Assembly: GCA_002420185.1 (NCBI GenBank)
Contig: DIHO01000001.1
Coordinates: 62,001 to 126,000 of the forward strand
DNA length: 64,000 nt
DNA from: Opitutales bacterium UBA5694
Lineage (GTDB): Bacteria > Verrucomicrobiota > Verrucomicrobiia > Opitutales > Opitutaceae
Direction of reading: 5' to 3'
The notes below the pieces were generated by a model. That model ran no database searches. It worked only from the letters and a program-made list of their open reading frames with translations, and was not told the DNA's origin. This document shows positions 9,151 to 18,018 of this stretch, one piece after another. The translations under genes were made by a program, and so were the position numbers. How positions within the stretch are numbered: position 1 is the stretch's first letter; the number at the start of each line of letters is the position of its first letter.

Positions 9151-10134
9151 ATGCAATACATAAAAACAATCGCCTCAATCGCCCTACTTTCTCTTGTAGC
9201 ATGTAGTGGACCAGACGATACTAGTACCCCCAGCATCAAAAAAACGAAGCTTTGTTTCATCACTAATGTGTCCGCAGACTTCTGGACCTATGCGGAAGCA
9301 GGCACAAAAGCCGCCGAAAGGGATTTCGGAGACATCGAAGTGTTGTTTCGCACTGGCGACGGAACCACGACCAAACAAAAGCAAATTGTCGATGATCTAT
9401 TGGTAAGCGGAGTGAAAGGCGTAGCCATAAGCCCTACGAGCGCGAAGAATCAAATACGAATGATCAATGAATGGGCAACCGATACCCCTTTGATCACCGT
9501 CGACAGCGATTCTCCAGACTCTGACCGAATTTGCTACTTGGGAACTGACAACATAGAAGCGGGACGGCAATGTGGCGAATTGGTCAAGGAAGCACTCCCA
9601 AATGGAGGAAAAATAATGGTGTTTGTCGGAATTAAAGACATGCAAAACTCAATTGAGCGATTCAAGGGGCTAAAGCAAGCCGTAGCGGGATCCGGAATCG
9701 AAGTAGTCGATCTGCGCACTGATGGGGGGGATGCCTCTAAAGCGAGAGCCAATGCGGAGGACGCACTAACCGCCCATCCTGATCTTGCCGGAATGGTCGG
9801 TCTATGGGGATACAACCCACCCGCATGCCTAGAGGCCGTTCGGGCCGCAGGCTTGATCGGGAAAGTCCAGATCATCGCATTCGACGAATCGCCAAAAACC
9901 CTTGAAGGGATCGATGCCGGAGAGATATACGGCACAGTCATTCAAAACCCCTATCAATTTGGGTACGACTCAATGGCCCTGCTTCGCGAGTTGGTGCTCA
10001 AGGGAAAATCACCGAATGAAGCCGGTATTCCTGAGAACAAAATCATCCACGTTGCCACTCGAGTGCTCCGTGAGGGCGAAGGGCTTAATTACAAGGCCCA
10101 ATGTGACACTTGGAAAGCATCAATCGCCAACTAA
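9151..10134 (+). CDS. Sugar ABC transporter substrate-binding lipoprotein
   Basis: Periplasmic-binding-protein family 1 (RbsB-like) receptor of an ABC importer. The N-terminus is a lipoprotein signal with lipobox SLVACS (Cys18), so it is membrane-anchored. The fold opens with KLCFITNVSADFWTYAEAGT, typical of ribose/xylose-type binding proteins. Other family segments are GVKGVAISPTSA, TVDSDSPDSDR and the Gln/Asn-Pro stretch GTVIQNPYQFGYD. It is followed by the ATPase and permease genes. A palindromic repeat starts directly after its stop codon, which could stabilise the upstream mRNA and give excess binding protein. The sugar is unknown. Confidence 0.92.
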   Translation: MQYIKTIASIALLSLVACSGPDDTSTPSIKKTKLCFITNVSADFWTYAEAGTKAAERDFGDIEVLFRTGDGTTTKQKQIVDDLLVSGVKGVAISPTSAKNQIRMINEWATDTPLITVDSDSPDSDRICYLGTDNIEAGRQCGELVKEALPNGGKIMVFVGIKDMQNSIERFKGLKQAVAGSGIEVVDLRTDGGDASKARANAEDALTAHPDLAGMVGLWGYNPPACLEAVRAAGLIGKVQIIAFDESPKTLEGIDAGEIYGTVIQNPYQFGYDSMALLRELVLKGKSPNEAGIPENKIIHVATRVLREGEGLNYKAQCDTWKASIAN

Positions 10135-10235
10135 GGTAGGGCTGCTCAACCGATCGGCTAGGCTCACGCACGTCGCCTCAAGCAACCCTGACGGAAAAAT
10201 TCGAATTAGGCCGCTTTGGGATAAGAGGCCCTACC
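10135..10235. repeat. Intercistronic palindromic repeat, copy A
   Basis: The left end GGTAGGGCTGCTCAACC (10135-10151) begins at the base after the binding-protein stop codon, and the inverted right end GGGATAAGAGGCCCTACC (10218-10235) stops two bases before the TTG start of the ATPase. The ends are shared with the copy at 17909-17982. This is REP/REPIN-like and fills the whole intergenic gap. Confidence 0.7.
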
Positions 10236-10236
10236 A

Positions 10237-11811
10237 TTGACTAAAAAGCCAACCTCACCCAATTTATTTGTTAAGCATCCAAATTTCACCCTTCAGCCTT
10301 ACCAATTGCCCCCTCTCCTCCAACTATCCCAAGTTTCGAAATCCTTCGGAGTCGTCCAGGCACTTTCGAAAGTAGATTTTGAGATATCGACAGGAGAGAT
10401 CGTCGGACTGATTGGAGAAAACGGGGCCGGCAAATCAACCCTTATGAAAATCCTCGGTGGTGTTCACCCGCCGAGCACTGGCCAAATACGCTTCAATAAG
10501 GCCCCCGTAACCATTCAAGAACCAAAAGCGGCGGAGCAGCTCGGTATCAGCTTCGTTCATCAAGAACTCAACCTACTCGACAACATAGATATCGCGGGGA
10601 ATATTTTCCTAGCTCGCGAACCCAGACGCTTCGGTTGCATAGATCAGAGGGTGCTACAAAAAATGGCACTACCCATTCTCGAAGAGCTCGGGCTCCATCT
10701 GGATCCACGAACTTCCGTCTCTCGATTGACCAATGGCCAGCAACAACTGGTGGAAATCGCCAAGGCATTGTCGATGGATGCCAAACTTCTGATTCTGGAC
10801 GAGCCCACTTCAAGCCTCTCTATCCAAGAGACCGATACACTCTTAAATTTGGTGAAGAGAATGAAGGGTCAGGGCATGGCGATCATTTTCATTTCGCATC
10901 GATTGTCGGAGGTCGAGAAAATCGCTGATCGAGTGTTCGGTCTTCGCGATGGAGAAAACGCGGGAGAACTAAACGCTAAAGAAATCAGTCGGGATCGAAT
11001 GATCTCTATGATGATCGGCCGAGACTTAAGCGAAGTGTATCCAGAATGTAATCCGGTTAATACCGAAAATGTCTTTTCAGTTGAAAACTTCAGTACCCTA
11101 AGATGGCCCAAAGGCAATGCTAGTTTTTCGATCCGAGCCGGAGAAATCCTTGGCATGGCAGGTCTTGTAGGGGCCGGTCGATCAGAGCTTGCTCAAGCCT
11201 TGTTTGGCGTCGATTCCTCGCCCTCCGGGACGATGTCAGTAAACGGGCAAACGCTTACCCGAGGAAAAGTAAAAGAGTCGATCGCTAATGGCGTCTTCCT
11301 CGCCCCCGAGGATCGCAAAGCCAGCGGATTGATTCTGGAGATGACCATCCGTGAGAACATGACCCTAAATTCGCTCAGCCAGTTTAGCAGACACTCTCGT
11401 ATCGACTTCAAATCTGAGCGGACCCGAACAGATGAATGGCTACGCGAATTCGGTGTTAAGGCTCCGACTGTCGAACTACCCGTATCCAGTCTTAGCGGAG
11501 GAAATCAGCAGAAGGTTGTCCTTTCAAAATGGATGACTCTTGCCCCAAAGGTCATGATCTTCGACGAACCCACACGCGGAATTGACATGGGGGCCAGGCA
11601 AGAAATTTACCAGGCGATCGTCCGTCTAGCCGAGACGGGATGTGCCATTCTGATGATCTCCAGCGACATGGAGGAACTTCTTGGCATGAGTCATCGAATT
11701 GCCGTCATGAGCGAGGGGACTTTGTCAGGCATTCTTGATCGGGACGCATTTTCAGAGAAAGCCATCATGACCCTGGCCGTGAATCAGAGTACCACGACGA
11801 GCAGTTCCTAA
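10237..11811 (+). CDS. Sugar ABC transporter ATP-binding protein (RbsA/XylG type)
   Basis: Double-domain ATPase, 524 residues, that energises sugar import. The first domain begins near residue 27 (LLQLSQVSKSFG), with Walker A GENGAGKSTLMK, signature SRLTNGQQQ and Walker B LLILDEPTSSL. The second has the degenerate P-loop GLVGAGRSELAQALFG, signature SLSGGNQQKVVLSKW and MIFDEPTRGIDMG. This pattern is typical of CUT2 (ribose-type) importers. No ATG exists before the Walker A region, so the TTG at 10237 is the likely start, with a purine-rich AAGAGG about 8 bases upstream inside the palindromic repeat. The permease gene follows after 6 bases. Confidence 0.93.
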   Translation: MTKKPTSPNLFVKHPNFTLQPYQLPPLLQLSQVSKSFGVVQALSKVDFEISTGEIVGLIGENGAGKSTLMKILGGVHPPSTGQIRFNKAPVTIQEPKAAEQLGISFVHQELNLLDNIDIAGNIFLAREPRRFGCIDQRVLQKMALPILEELGLHLDPRTSVSRLTNGQQQLVEIAKALSMDAKLLILDEPTSSLSIQETDTLLNLVKRMKGQGMAIIFISHRLSEVEKIADRVFGLRDGENAGELNAKEISRDRMISMMIGRDLSEVYPECNPVNTENVFSVENFSTLRWPKGNASFSIRAGEILGMAGLVGAGRSELAQALFGVDSSPSGTMSVNGQTLTRGKVKESIANGVFLAPEDRKASGLILEMTIRENMTLNSLSQFSRHSRIDFKSERTRTDEWLREFGVKAPTVELPVSSLSGGNQQKVVLSKWMTLAPKVMIFDEPTRGIDMGARQEIYQAIVRLAETGCAILMISSDMEELLGMSHRIAVMSEGTLSGILDRDAFSEKAIMTLAVNQSTTTSSS

Positions 11812-11817
11812 AATTAG

Positions 11818-12876
11818 ATGAACACACCCATATCCCACTTTTTCAACCGATACCGCAAAGAAGGCTGTCTCGCCGGAGTGCTTCTCTTTGTCGCATTCTG
11901 GACGATCTTCTTTTCCCGCAATACCGAAGCGAATGGCTTCCTTCAGTCCCTAATAGAATCGCGATTCCTCTCGCTCAGAAATTTGGAGAATCTCTCGCGC
12001 CAAGTAGGCATGTATGGAATATTCAGCCTTGGGATGGGGCTGGTCATCATCTCCGGGGGGATCGACCTCTCAGTAGGATCACTAATGGCTTTTTTCGGGA
12101 CAGTCTTTTTCTTCTTCCTCACGGGATCGCATGCCTGGATTCCCGGCATACCGTGGGCTCCCGCGATTCTGGTGCTCATTCTTTTTTCAGTAATGGTCGG
12201 AGCCCTGCACGGCTGGCTTATTGCAAAAATTCGAATACCTGCTTTCGTCGTTACCCTGTGCGGATTACTTGGATACCGTGGCCTAGCCCAGACTATGACG
12301 CACGACACAGCAATCGGATACTACGATGCCAAATTCAATGTAGTGGGGATAGAACGTCTCTTGACGGGCAAGATTTTCGGGTTACCTGCGGCCTTCATCA
12401 CTTTCATCGCAATCTGTCTTATCGTCTACTATCTTCTCCATCTTTCTGTATTCGGACGCTACCTACTCGCACTGGGACGTAATGAACAAGCGGCCCGCTA
12501 CTCTGGTATCAATACGATTCTAATCATTGCCTTTGCCTACATCATCTGCAGCGTACTAGCTGCAGTTTCTGCCCTCTTCTTCGCCCTCTACACCGCTGAT
12601 GTGGTTCCTTCGATTCATGGCAACTTCTTCGAGCTCTACGCGATCGCCGGAGCCGTGCTCGGAGGTTGCAGTCTTCGCGGTGGCGAAGGGACCGTCATTG
12701 GGATTGTTCTCGGAACGACCGTGCTACTCGTTCTCCAGAATATGGTCAACCTTCTCGGATATGATAGTTCGTTCAGCAAAGTCATCACCGCCCTCGTCAT
12801 TCTCGGCGGGGTCCTCGTTGACCGGTTCGACGTTTGGAGGCTTCTTTCCCGGCCGAAAAATGCGTCGGCGGCTTAA
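11818..12876 (+). CDS. Sugar ABC transporter permease (RbsC type)
   Basis: Inner-membrane permease of the CUT2 family, 352 residues with around 8-10 hydrophobic helices. The family signature region GGIDLSVGSLMAF and later GAVLGGCSLRGGEGTVIG (the EAA-like loop region that docks with the ATPase) are present. It is the third gene of the importer, after the lipoprotein and the ATPase. No kinase or isomerase follows, so the route of the sugar inside the cell is not encoded nearby. An inverted repeat lies about 100 bases after the stop codon. Confidence 0.93.
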   Translation: MNTPISHFFNRYRKEGCLAGVLLFVAFWTIFFSRNTEANGFLQSLIESRFLSLRNLENLSRQVGMYGIFSLGMGLVIISGGIDLSVGSLMAFFGTVFFFFLTGSHAWIPGIPWAPAILVLILFSVMVGALHGWLIAKIRIPAFVVTLCGLLGYRGLAQTMTHDTAIGYYDAKFNVVGIERLLTGKIFGLPAAFITFIAICLIVYYLLHLSVFGRYLLALGRNEQAARYSGINTILIIAFAYIICSVLAAVSALFFALYTADVVPSIHGNFFELYAIAGAVLGGCSLRGGEGTVIGIVLGTTVLLVLQNMVNLLGYDSSFSKVITALVILGGVLVDRFDVWRLLSRPKNASAA

Positions 12877-12981
12877 AGGCAGGATGGCGGCTCGGCTGAG
12901 CCAGCAAGTCGATCTACCGATTTCCGCAAACATCAAATCGCTCCAACTACGCGAATAACCACTTTCTATCTCAGTTCACAC

Positions 12982-13061
12982 TTAGAGCTAGTGCTCGCGC
13001 GACGCCACGTGGTTAGAACCGCGAATGGGCCAATGCGGCTTAGTGTAAGCACTAGCCCTAA
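12982..13061. repeat. Imperfect inverted repeat after the sugar importer
   Basis: TTAGAGCTAGTGCT (12982-12995) and AGCACTAGCCCTAA (13048-13061) form 14-base arms with one mismatch, enclosing a CCACGTGG palindrome at 13005-13012. A further small hairpin, GTGTA...TACAC, lies at 13071-13090 within a GGAGCGGCTTTACACCGCGA stretch that resembles REP sequences. The 12877-13246 gap holds no gene. Confidence 0.5.
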
Positions 13062-13246
13062 CTTAGGAATGTGTAGGAGCGGCTTTACACCGCGATCCCA
13101 AGACAAATACATTCCATTAGACTTCAGTTGTCTTATTAACTAGCCCATGAAGGGCTGAGTCAGCAGCCTAGCGATCCGCATTGCCTAGCATCATCCCACC
13201 GCAGCAGACCGCCGAGTTATCGATCCCTAAATCAAGCAACACTATA

Positions 13247-14782
13247 ATGAAACACCCCTCCAAAGTCCACTCCGCTCTTCTTGCATCTTACTTCTTTATG
13301 ATCGTTTCAGCCACCGCTCAGCGCGCTCCCAACGTCGTGGTCATTTTCGCCGACGACCTCGGCTACGGCGACACGAGCTGTTATGGAGCGACCAAGGTTC
13401 GGACCCCCCACATAGACCAACTAGCCTCAGAGGGTCGCCGCTTTACCGATGCTCACGCAGCCTCTGCTGTCTGCACCCCTTCTCGCTACTGCTTACTCAC
13501 CGGCGAATACGCTTTTCGCGAAGACTATTGGGCGCCTATCTTTTTAAAAGTAGGACTCATCGTTGATCCCAATCAAACGACCGTCGCCGATGTGATGAAA
13601 CGGTCGGGATACAATACTGCCTGCATCGGAAAATGGCACCTGGGCTTCGGCGAAGAAACACCCAACTGGAATGGTGAGCTCAAGCCCGGGCCGCTCGAAC
13701 TAGGATTCGACTACTACTTCGGAATACCAGTGGTCAATAGCCACCCACCCTTCGTTTACGTCGAAAATCATCACGTCGTGGGAATTGATCCGAACGATCC
13801 TTTCGTTAATGACGAGGTAGCAGATACGCCGATACATCTTGAAAAAATGGGGATCAACCAGATCGGCGGTGCAAAGGCCGCACATTCCCTATACGATGAT
13901 ACCTATGTCGGCACGACCCTCGCGGGCAAGGCGGTGTCCTGGATAAAGGAAAAAAAAGACAACCCGTTCTTTCTCTACTTCGCTACCACCAATATTCACC
14001 ACCCCTTCACACCTCACCCGCAATTCCAAGGCACCAGTCAGGCGGGTCGCTATGGCGACTTCATTCATGAGCTAGACTGGATCGTCGGCGAAGTGACTCA
14101 AACGCTGGAAGAGGAAGGTTTAGCCGAAAACACCCTAGTCATCTTTACCAGCGACAACGGCGGTATGATCAATCTCGGAGGACAGGAAGCCTGGAAACGG
14201 GGACATAATCAAAACGGTGATTTGCTTGGGTTCAAATTCGACGCTTGGGAAGGGGGTCACCGCGTTCCCTTCATCGCCCGTTGGCCAGGGAATATCCCGG
14301 CCGGTAGCGTATCCGACCAGCTAGTATCCAATGTCGACCTTATCGCAACCCTCACTGCTCTGACCAATCAGGAGCTCAGCGATAACGAAGGACCAGATAG
14401 TTTCAATATTCTACCCGCACTAACCGGTCAGCCCAAGAAGCCAATACGAGATCACCTCGTGCTATCTGCGTTTCGAAAAACCCACCTCTCCCTACGAGAG
14501 GGTGACTGGATGTATATCCCCGCCCAAGCGGGAGGAGGCTTCAGCAGTCCAGAGCTCGGAACACACGGCTTTGGCGGATTTCCGGCTGTCAATTTTGCCG
14601 GACAGAAAAATAGCGACATGGAAAACGGAAATATAAAACTCGAAGCCCCTAAAGAGCAGCTTTACAATTTGAGAGAGGACTTTCGCCAAACTAACAACGT
14701 CATTCGCGATCACCCGGAAATCGCCGAAGCCATGAAACGGCACCTAGACGAAATTCGAGAAGCAAACGGAACACGTCTATGA
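13247..14782 (+). CDS. Exported sulfatase (511 aa)
   Basis: Arylsulfatase with a signal peptide. From the ATG at 13247 the protein has a basic start (MKHPSK), a hydrophobic core and a likely cut after SATA, then the fold opens with PNVVVIFADDLGYGD, metal ligands Asp36 and Asp37. The formylglycine motif VCTPSRY puts the modifiable Cys at residue 76. GKWHLGFG and the second metal site FTSDNGG are present. An in-frame ATT/other start at 13181 would put sequence before the signal peptide, so it is rejected. The enzyme is expected outside the cytoplasm, acting on sulfated glycans whose products the nearby transporters could take up. Confidence 0.95.
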   Translation: MKHPSKVHSALLASYFFMIVSATAQRAPNVVVIFADDLGYGDTSCYGATKVRTPHIDQLASEGRRFTDAHAASAVCTPSRYCLLTGEYAFREDYWAPIFLKVGLIVDPNQTTVADVMKRSGYNTACIGKWHLGFGEETPNWNGELKPGPLELGFDYYFGIPVVNSHPPFVYVENHHVVGIDPNDPFVNDEVADTPIHLEKMGINQIGGAKAAHSLYDDTYVGTTLAGKAVSWIKEKKDNPFFLYFATTNIHHPFTPHPQFQGTSQAGRYGDFIHELDWIVGEVTQTLEEEGLAENTLVIFTSDNGGMINLGGQEAWKRGHNQNGDLLGFKFDAWEGGHRVPFIARWPGNIPAGSVSDQLVSNVDLIATLTALTNQELSDNEGPDSFNILPALTGQPKKPIRDHLVLSAFRKTHLSLREGDWMYIPAQAGGGFSSPELGTHGFGGFPAVNFAGQKNSDMENGNIKLEAPKEQLYNLREDFRQTNNVIRDHPEIAEAMKRHLDEIREANGTRL

Positions 14783-15223
14783 GGGGCAAATAGTTCGAAA
14801 TCCTGACCATCCGGATTGCGCTTACCAACATGGTCGAGAATAGGCTAAACATTGATGCAGATAAAAAATTCCGAAGTCCCTGAGTCGGGCTTGCTTCGAG
14901 CCATAGACAATGTTCCATGACGATGCTTGAGTTCTATCTCACTTGTCCCCCCCAACACAATGGAATCAAACGATACGGCTTCCTCCATCCCAGCCAATGC
15001 CCCCCTGGACCACTTCATTTTTCACCGTATTCTGTTCCTGATTGTCCATCCGAACAACACGATGAACCCTACCACCCTCAAAATGACCTCCATCGACATA
15101 GTTTAGGAAGCTCCCAACTGTCACTGGGGTTTCATCAGGAAAGAGCTCAAAATGGATCTCTACCGCCGTAGTAACAAGATTCACATTTATCGGTTCGGCA
15201 TAGGCAAAATTTGCTGACCTCAA
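14783..15223 (-). pseudogene. Cyclophilin-type peptidyl-prolyl isomerase, decayed
   Basis: Reading the minus strand from 15223 gives a broken exported cyclophilin: the end of a signal peptide (NFAYA), then VEIHFELFPDETPVTVGSFL and GGHFEGGRVHRVVRM, all close to the family. After VVQGG a frameshift follows. The continuation is GTLSMARSKPDSGTSEFFIC near 14870-14910, then a stop, then KRNPDGQ near 14800-14820. The gene is cut off against the stop codon of the convergent sulfatase at 14782, so its C-terminus is gone. The N-terminal part has no good start codon either. Confidence 0.8.
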
Positions 15224-15323
15224 AAAGAGTCCGTAAGGGCAACTTTACTAGCGATACGAAAATGGGTCAATTCACAGCTACACCGTCTGGAAAACTAAAC
15301 GGTCTATGCCAAGATGAGACAAA

Positions 15324-18005
15324 CTATCTCGTCCTGAAACTCTCTGAATCAATCAGATCTAAGAGCAACTCCTTGAAGCCTTCCTCGTTATCAATATTCG
15401 CATCAACAATCTTCCCAATGAGCTTCCGGTCACTGAAGTTCATAGAGCGGCCGGTGGCATAAGTGAGGAGCTTTTCAGAAAGGCATTCAGCGAATGGTCT
15501 TATGTCGTTCACAAGGTAGGCTTTAAGGTCTCTGATATCCCGCAGGATAGAGCCGTCGGGTAAAACGCCTTCCGTCTCGACGGGGAAGCCGTCATTCGAC
15601 CTGTCCTTAGATTTTCCCGACAAGCTTGGATATTGGGTACGCCAACGGCCGATCGGATCGAACGACTCGAAAACAAACCCTATCGGATCAATTTTCTTGT
15701 GGCACCCCGCACACGAGTCATCTGACATATGGGCCGCAAGCATCTCACGTGGAGTTTCCGCCTTGGAAGTATCAGGGGTTAAAGCGGGAACGGCATCCGG
15801 CGGATCCCGAGGCGGATCCCCTAGAATATTCTCTAACATCCATACGCCACGAGCAACCGGTTGGGTATCAACTCCGTTCGCCGTTGCGGTCATGACCCCT
15901 GCCATCCCAAGTATTCCTCCGTACCGACCCCCTTTTTCAAACTCCACCCTCTGAAGATCTTTCCAGCCTCTGTTCTTTCTCATCGGAAGCTCGTATACAT
16001 AGGTGCCGATCGATTCATTCGTGTACGTAAAACCAGGATCGATAAAGTCTACTAAGGGTCTATTCATAGCCAACATCTCTTTGAAGAAGAGTTTGGGCTC
16101 GGTTATGAGCGATTTCTTTTCTTCATCCCCGTACTTAAACTTCCTTGGCTCTGGGAAAAGTGTTTTGTCGGGAGTAAGTTGATCTAACACCGCCAAGTCC
16201 AACCATTGGTCGAGAAAACTCTCAATAAAAGTATTCAATTCATTTTTACTCAGCAATCGGATTGCTTGATCCCGCAACTCCAATGAATCCAAAAGCGCCC
16301 CACTCCGAGCCAATTCGAAAAGTTCATCATCAGGAGGGCGTGAAGCTAGAAAATAAGACAATCGCGATGCTAAATCGAAAGCATCCAGAGGTCCTGATTC
16401 AAAATCTCGGTACAGAAAGTAAGGCGATGTCAAAGCCGTTCGAAAGGCAAAATGCAATCCATCCTCTATTCGGCCCAATGATCCACCCTCCGCTTCGACT
16501 AAAGCTGCGTATTCATCGATCACGGACTTTTTAACCGGACGGCGAAATACTCGGGGCAAAAACTCCTGCAAAAACTCTTCCACAGCAGCCTGATTCGTTC
16601 TACCCTTCAGGGATGCCGTCAGCTGACTTGAGCGGTCTTTCCAGTATAAATCGTCCGCCCCTTCGGCCAACTCAATGGGGCCGAACGCTATTGCTTTGTG
16701 GACATCCAGGGCAGGGCCTTCCTCGAAATGCTTATACTGCAGGACTTCGGTCGACAGCCGAAGGTTCTTTGTCACGAGTTTGACCAGCTCGTCCAGCGAC
16801 TCCTCTTCAGGAGGCTCTGGGAGCAGGTCTGATTTCATTAGAGCCTTCAATCGCTCCCAGCCAATACGACCTCGTTCGACCACCCCATCGGCTTGCTTAT
16901 AGGCTGCGGCAAGGAGCGGTTCCTCGATAAAGAGCTTTTTCACATGAGCTGGAAGTTTTTGCCTATCCTCGGCCAACGACGAATTTCCGTACCGGAGCGC
17001 AATAGTCTCCCCTTTTTCCAGGAGTGCTTCCATCGAATATTCCCTGCTGGAGGATCCTGAGATCTCGAATTCATCCAACAGCCGGATCGAGTCTATTCGT
17101 TGACCGGGAGCTTCAACCGCATCAACCGCATGAACGCTGCAAATGATCGAAGCCTCTTCAGTAGGGTTAAAGGCTGAAAGCTCCAAATTGAAGCGATAAA
17201 TGCCAGTGGTGCTCGCCTCGAATTTAATTGGCCAACTAGCGCTAGCCGATATGGCCTCCGAACTAGAAACCAATCTCATCACATCGTCGACAAGAAGGCC
17301 CGATGAGTAGGCATAGGTGAAATCTGCCGCAGTTAAGTAAGACTCAGATGGCTCTATCGGTTTTCGCAATGGGGGGAAAAGCTTTTCAGCCAAATCGGTC
17401 GCAACTTCTGAATAGGACTGCATCAGTGCGCCCGACAAAGGAAGCGCTTCACTTTGATTATCGAAGCCATGAGATTCGCTGTCGGTTGGAAAGCTATCTG
17501 GAAGTATGTATTCAATATCCAGTAAGGAGTTGATGCTATTTACGTACTCTCTCCGATTGAGTCGCCGGATCACCGTACCACCAATAGGCGAATGTTTAGA
17601 TAGCGATGCATCTAGCCAGCTGATGAGTCGGGCTCTTTCTTTAGTGGATGGCTGGCGTTTTTTCTTGGGAGGCATCTCACCCGACTTAAGCATCCTGAGG
17701 GCACGCTCCCAAATATCGAGCCTCTCCTTTTGCTGCCAGTCGATCGCAAGCTCCTCAAGACTAAGCTCTCCTCTCCTTTCGATGTCATCGTGGCAATCGA
17801 GGCAGTAGGACTCAAGCAAAGCGAATTCAGTTTGGGGTATTGGCTCGTTCGCATGAGCGATCACTGGAACCAAGGGGGTAAAAATCGCCCAATAGATAAT
17901 GGAAATCTGGTAGGGCTGATTATCCCTAATCAGCCGCTTCTTTCGCCTATTCTCCGACCGCTTAGGGATAAGCAGCCCTACCACTAATTCGATTGCCCGG
18001 ATCAC
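15324..18005 (-). CDS. DUF1592/DUF1588-type multi-domain cytochrome
   Basis: Large exported protein, 893 residues, of the Planctomycetota/Verrucomicrobiota cytochrome family (PSCyt1-like, DUF1587, DUF1595, DUF1592, DUF1588, DUF1585, in that order). Its function is not established; a role in electron transfer or polymer oxidation is often proposed. Seen here are a first haem motif CLDCH (68-72), RRLNRREYVNSI for DUF1587 near 145, and a second haem motif CAGCH about 110 residues from the end, followed by KKIDPIGFVFESFDPIGRWR. The only start before the signal peptide is GTG at 18005, because a palindromic repeat occupies codons 9-32. It follows the DUF1552 gene by 13 bases, so the two form an operon. 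Confidence 0.9.
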   Translation of the reverse strand: MIRAIELVVGLLIPKRSENRRKKRLIRDNQPYQISIIYWAIFTPLVPVIAHANEPIPQTEFALLESYCLDCHDDIERRGELSLEELAIDWQQKERLDIWERALRMLKSGEMPPKKKRQPSTKERARLISWLDASLSKHSPIGGTVIRRLNRREYVNSINSLLDIEYILPDSFPTDSESHGFDNQSEALPLSGALMQSYSEVATDLAEKLFPPLRKPIEPSESYLTAADFTYAYSSGLLVDDVMRLVSSSEAISASASWPIKFEASTTGIYRFNLELSAFNPTEEASIICSVHAVDAVEAPGQRIDSIRLLDEFEISGSSSREYSMEALLEKGETIALRYGNSSLAEDRQKLPAHVKKLFIEEPLLAAAYKQADGVVERGRIGWERLKALMKSDLLPEPPEEESLDELVKLVTKNLRLSTEVLQYKHFEEGPALDVHKAIAFGPIELAEGADDLYWKDRSSQLTASLKGRTNQAAVEEFLQEFLPRVFRRPVKKSVIDEYAALVEAEGGSLGRIEDGLHFAFRTALTSPYFLYRDFESGPLDAFDLASRLSYFLASRPPDDELFELARSGALLDSLELRDQAIRLLSKNELNTFIESFLDQWLDLAVLDQLTPDKTLFPEPRKFKYGDEEKKSLITEPKLFFKEMLAMNRPLVDFIDPGFTYTNESIGTYVYELPMRKNRGWKDLQRVEFEKGGRYGGILGMAGVMTATANGVDTQPVARGVWMLENILGDPPRDPPDAVPALTPDTSKAETPREMLAAHMSDDSCAGCHKKIDPIGFVFESFDPIGRWRTQYPSLSGKSKDRSNDGFPVETEGVLPDGSILRDIRDLKAYLVNDIRPFAECLSEKLLTYATGRSMNFSDRKLIGKIVDANIDNEEGFKELLLDLIDSESFRTR
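17909..17982. repeat. Palindromic repeat, copy B, inside the DUF1592 N-terminus
   Basis: GGTAGGGCTGATTATCCCTAA (17909-17929) is inverted at 17962-17982 with 20 of 21 bases matching. The ends match copy A at 10135-10235. It is translated as part of the DUF1592 protein and supplies the basic stretch RSENRRKKRLIR in front of the hydrophobic signal core. Confidence 0.8.
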
Positions 18006-18018
18006 GCAGTTAACCTGT

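Noticed and set aside
11943..12308. 121-residue minus-strand frame inside the sugar permease gene
   Set aside because: Antisense of a clear membrane protein; Pro/Arg-rich shadow translation.
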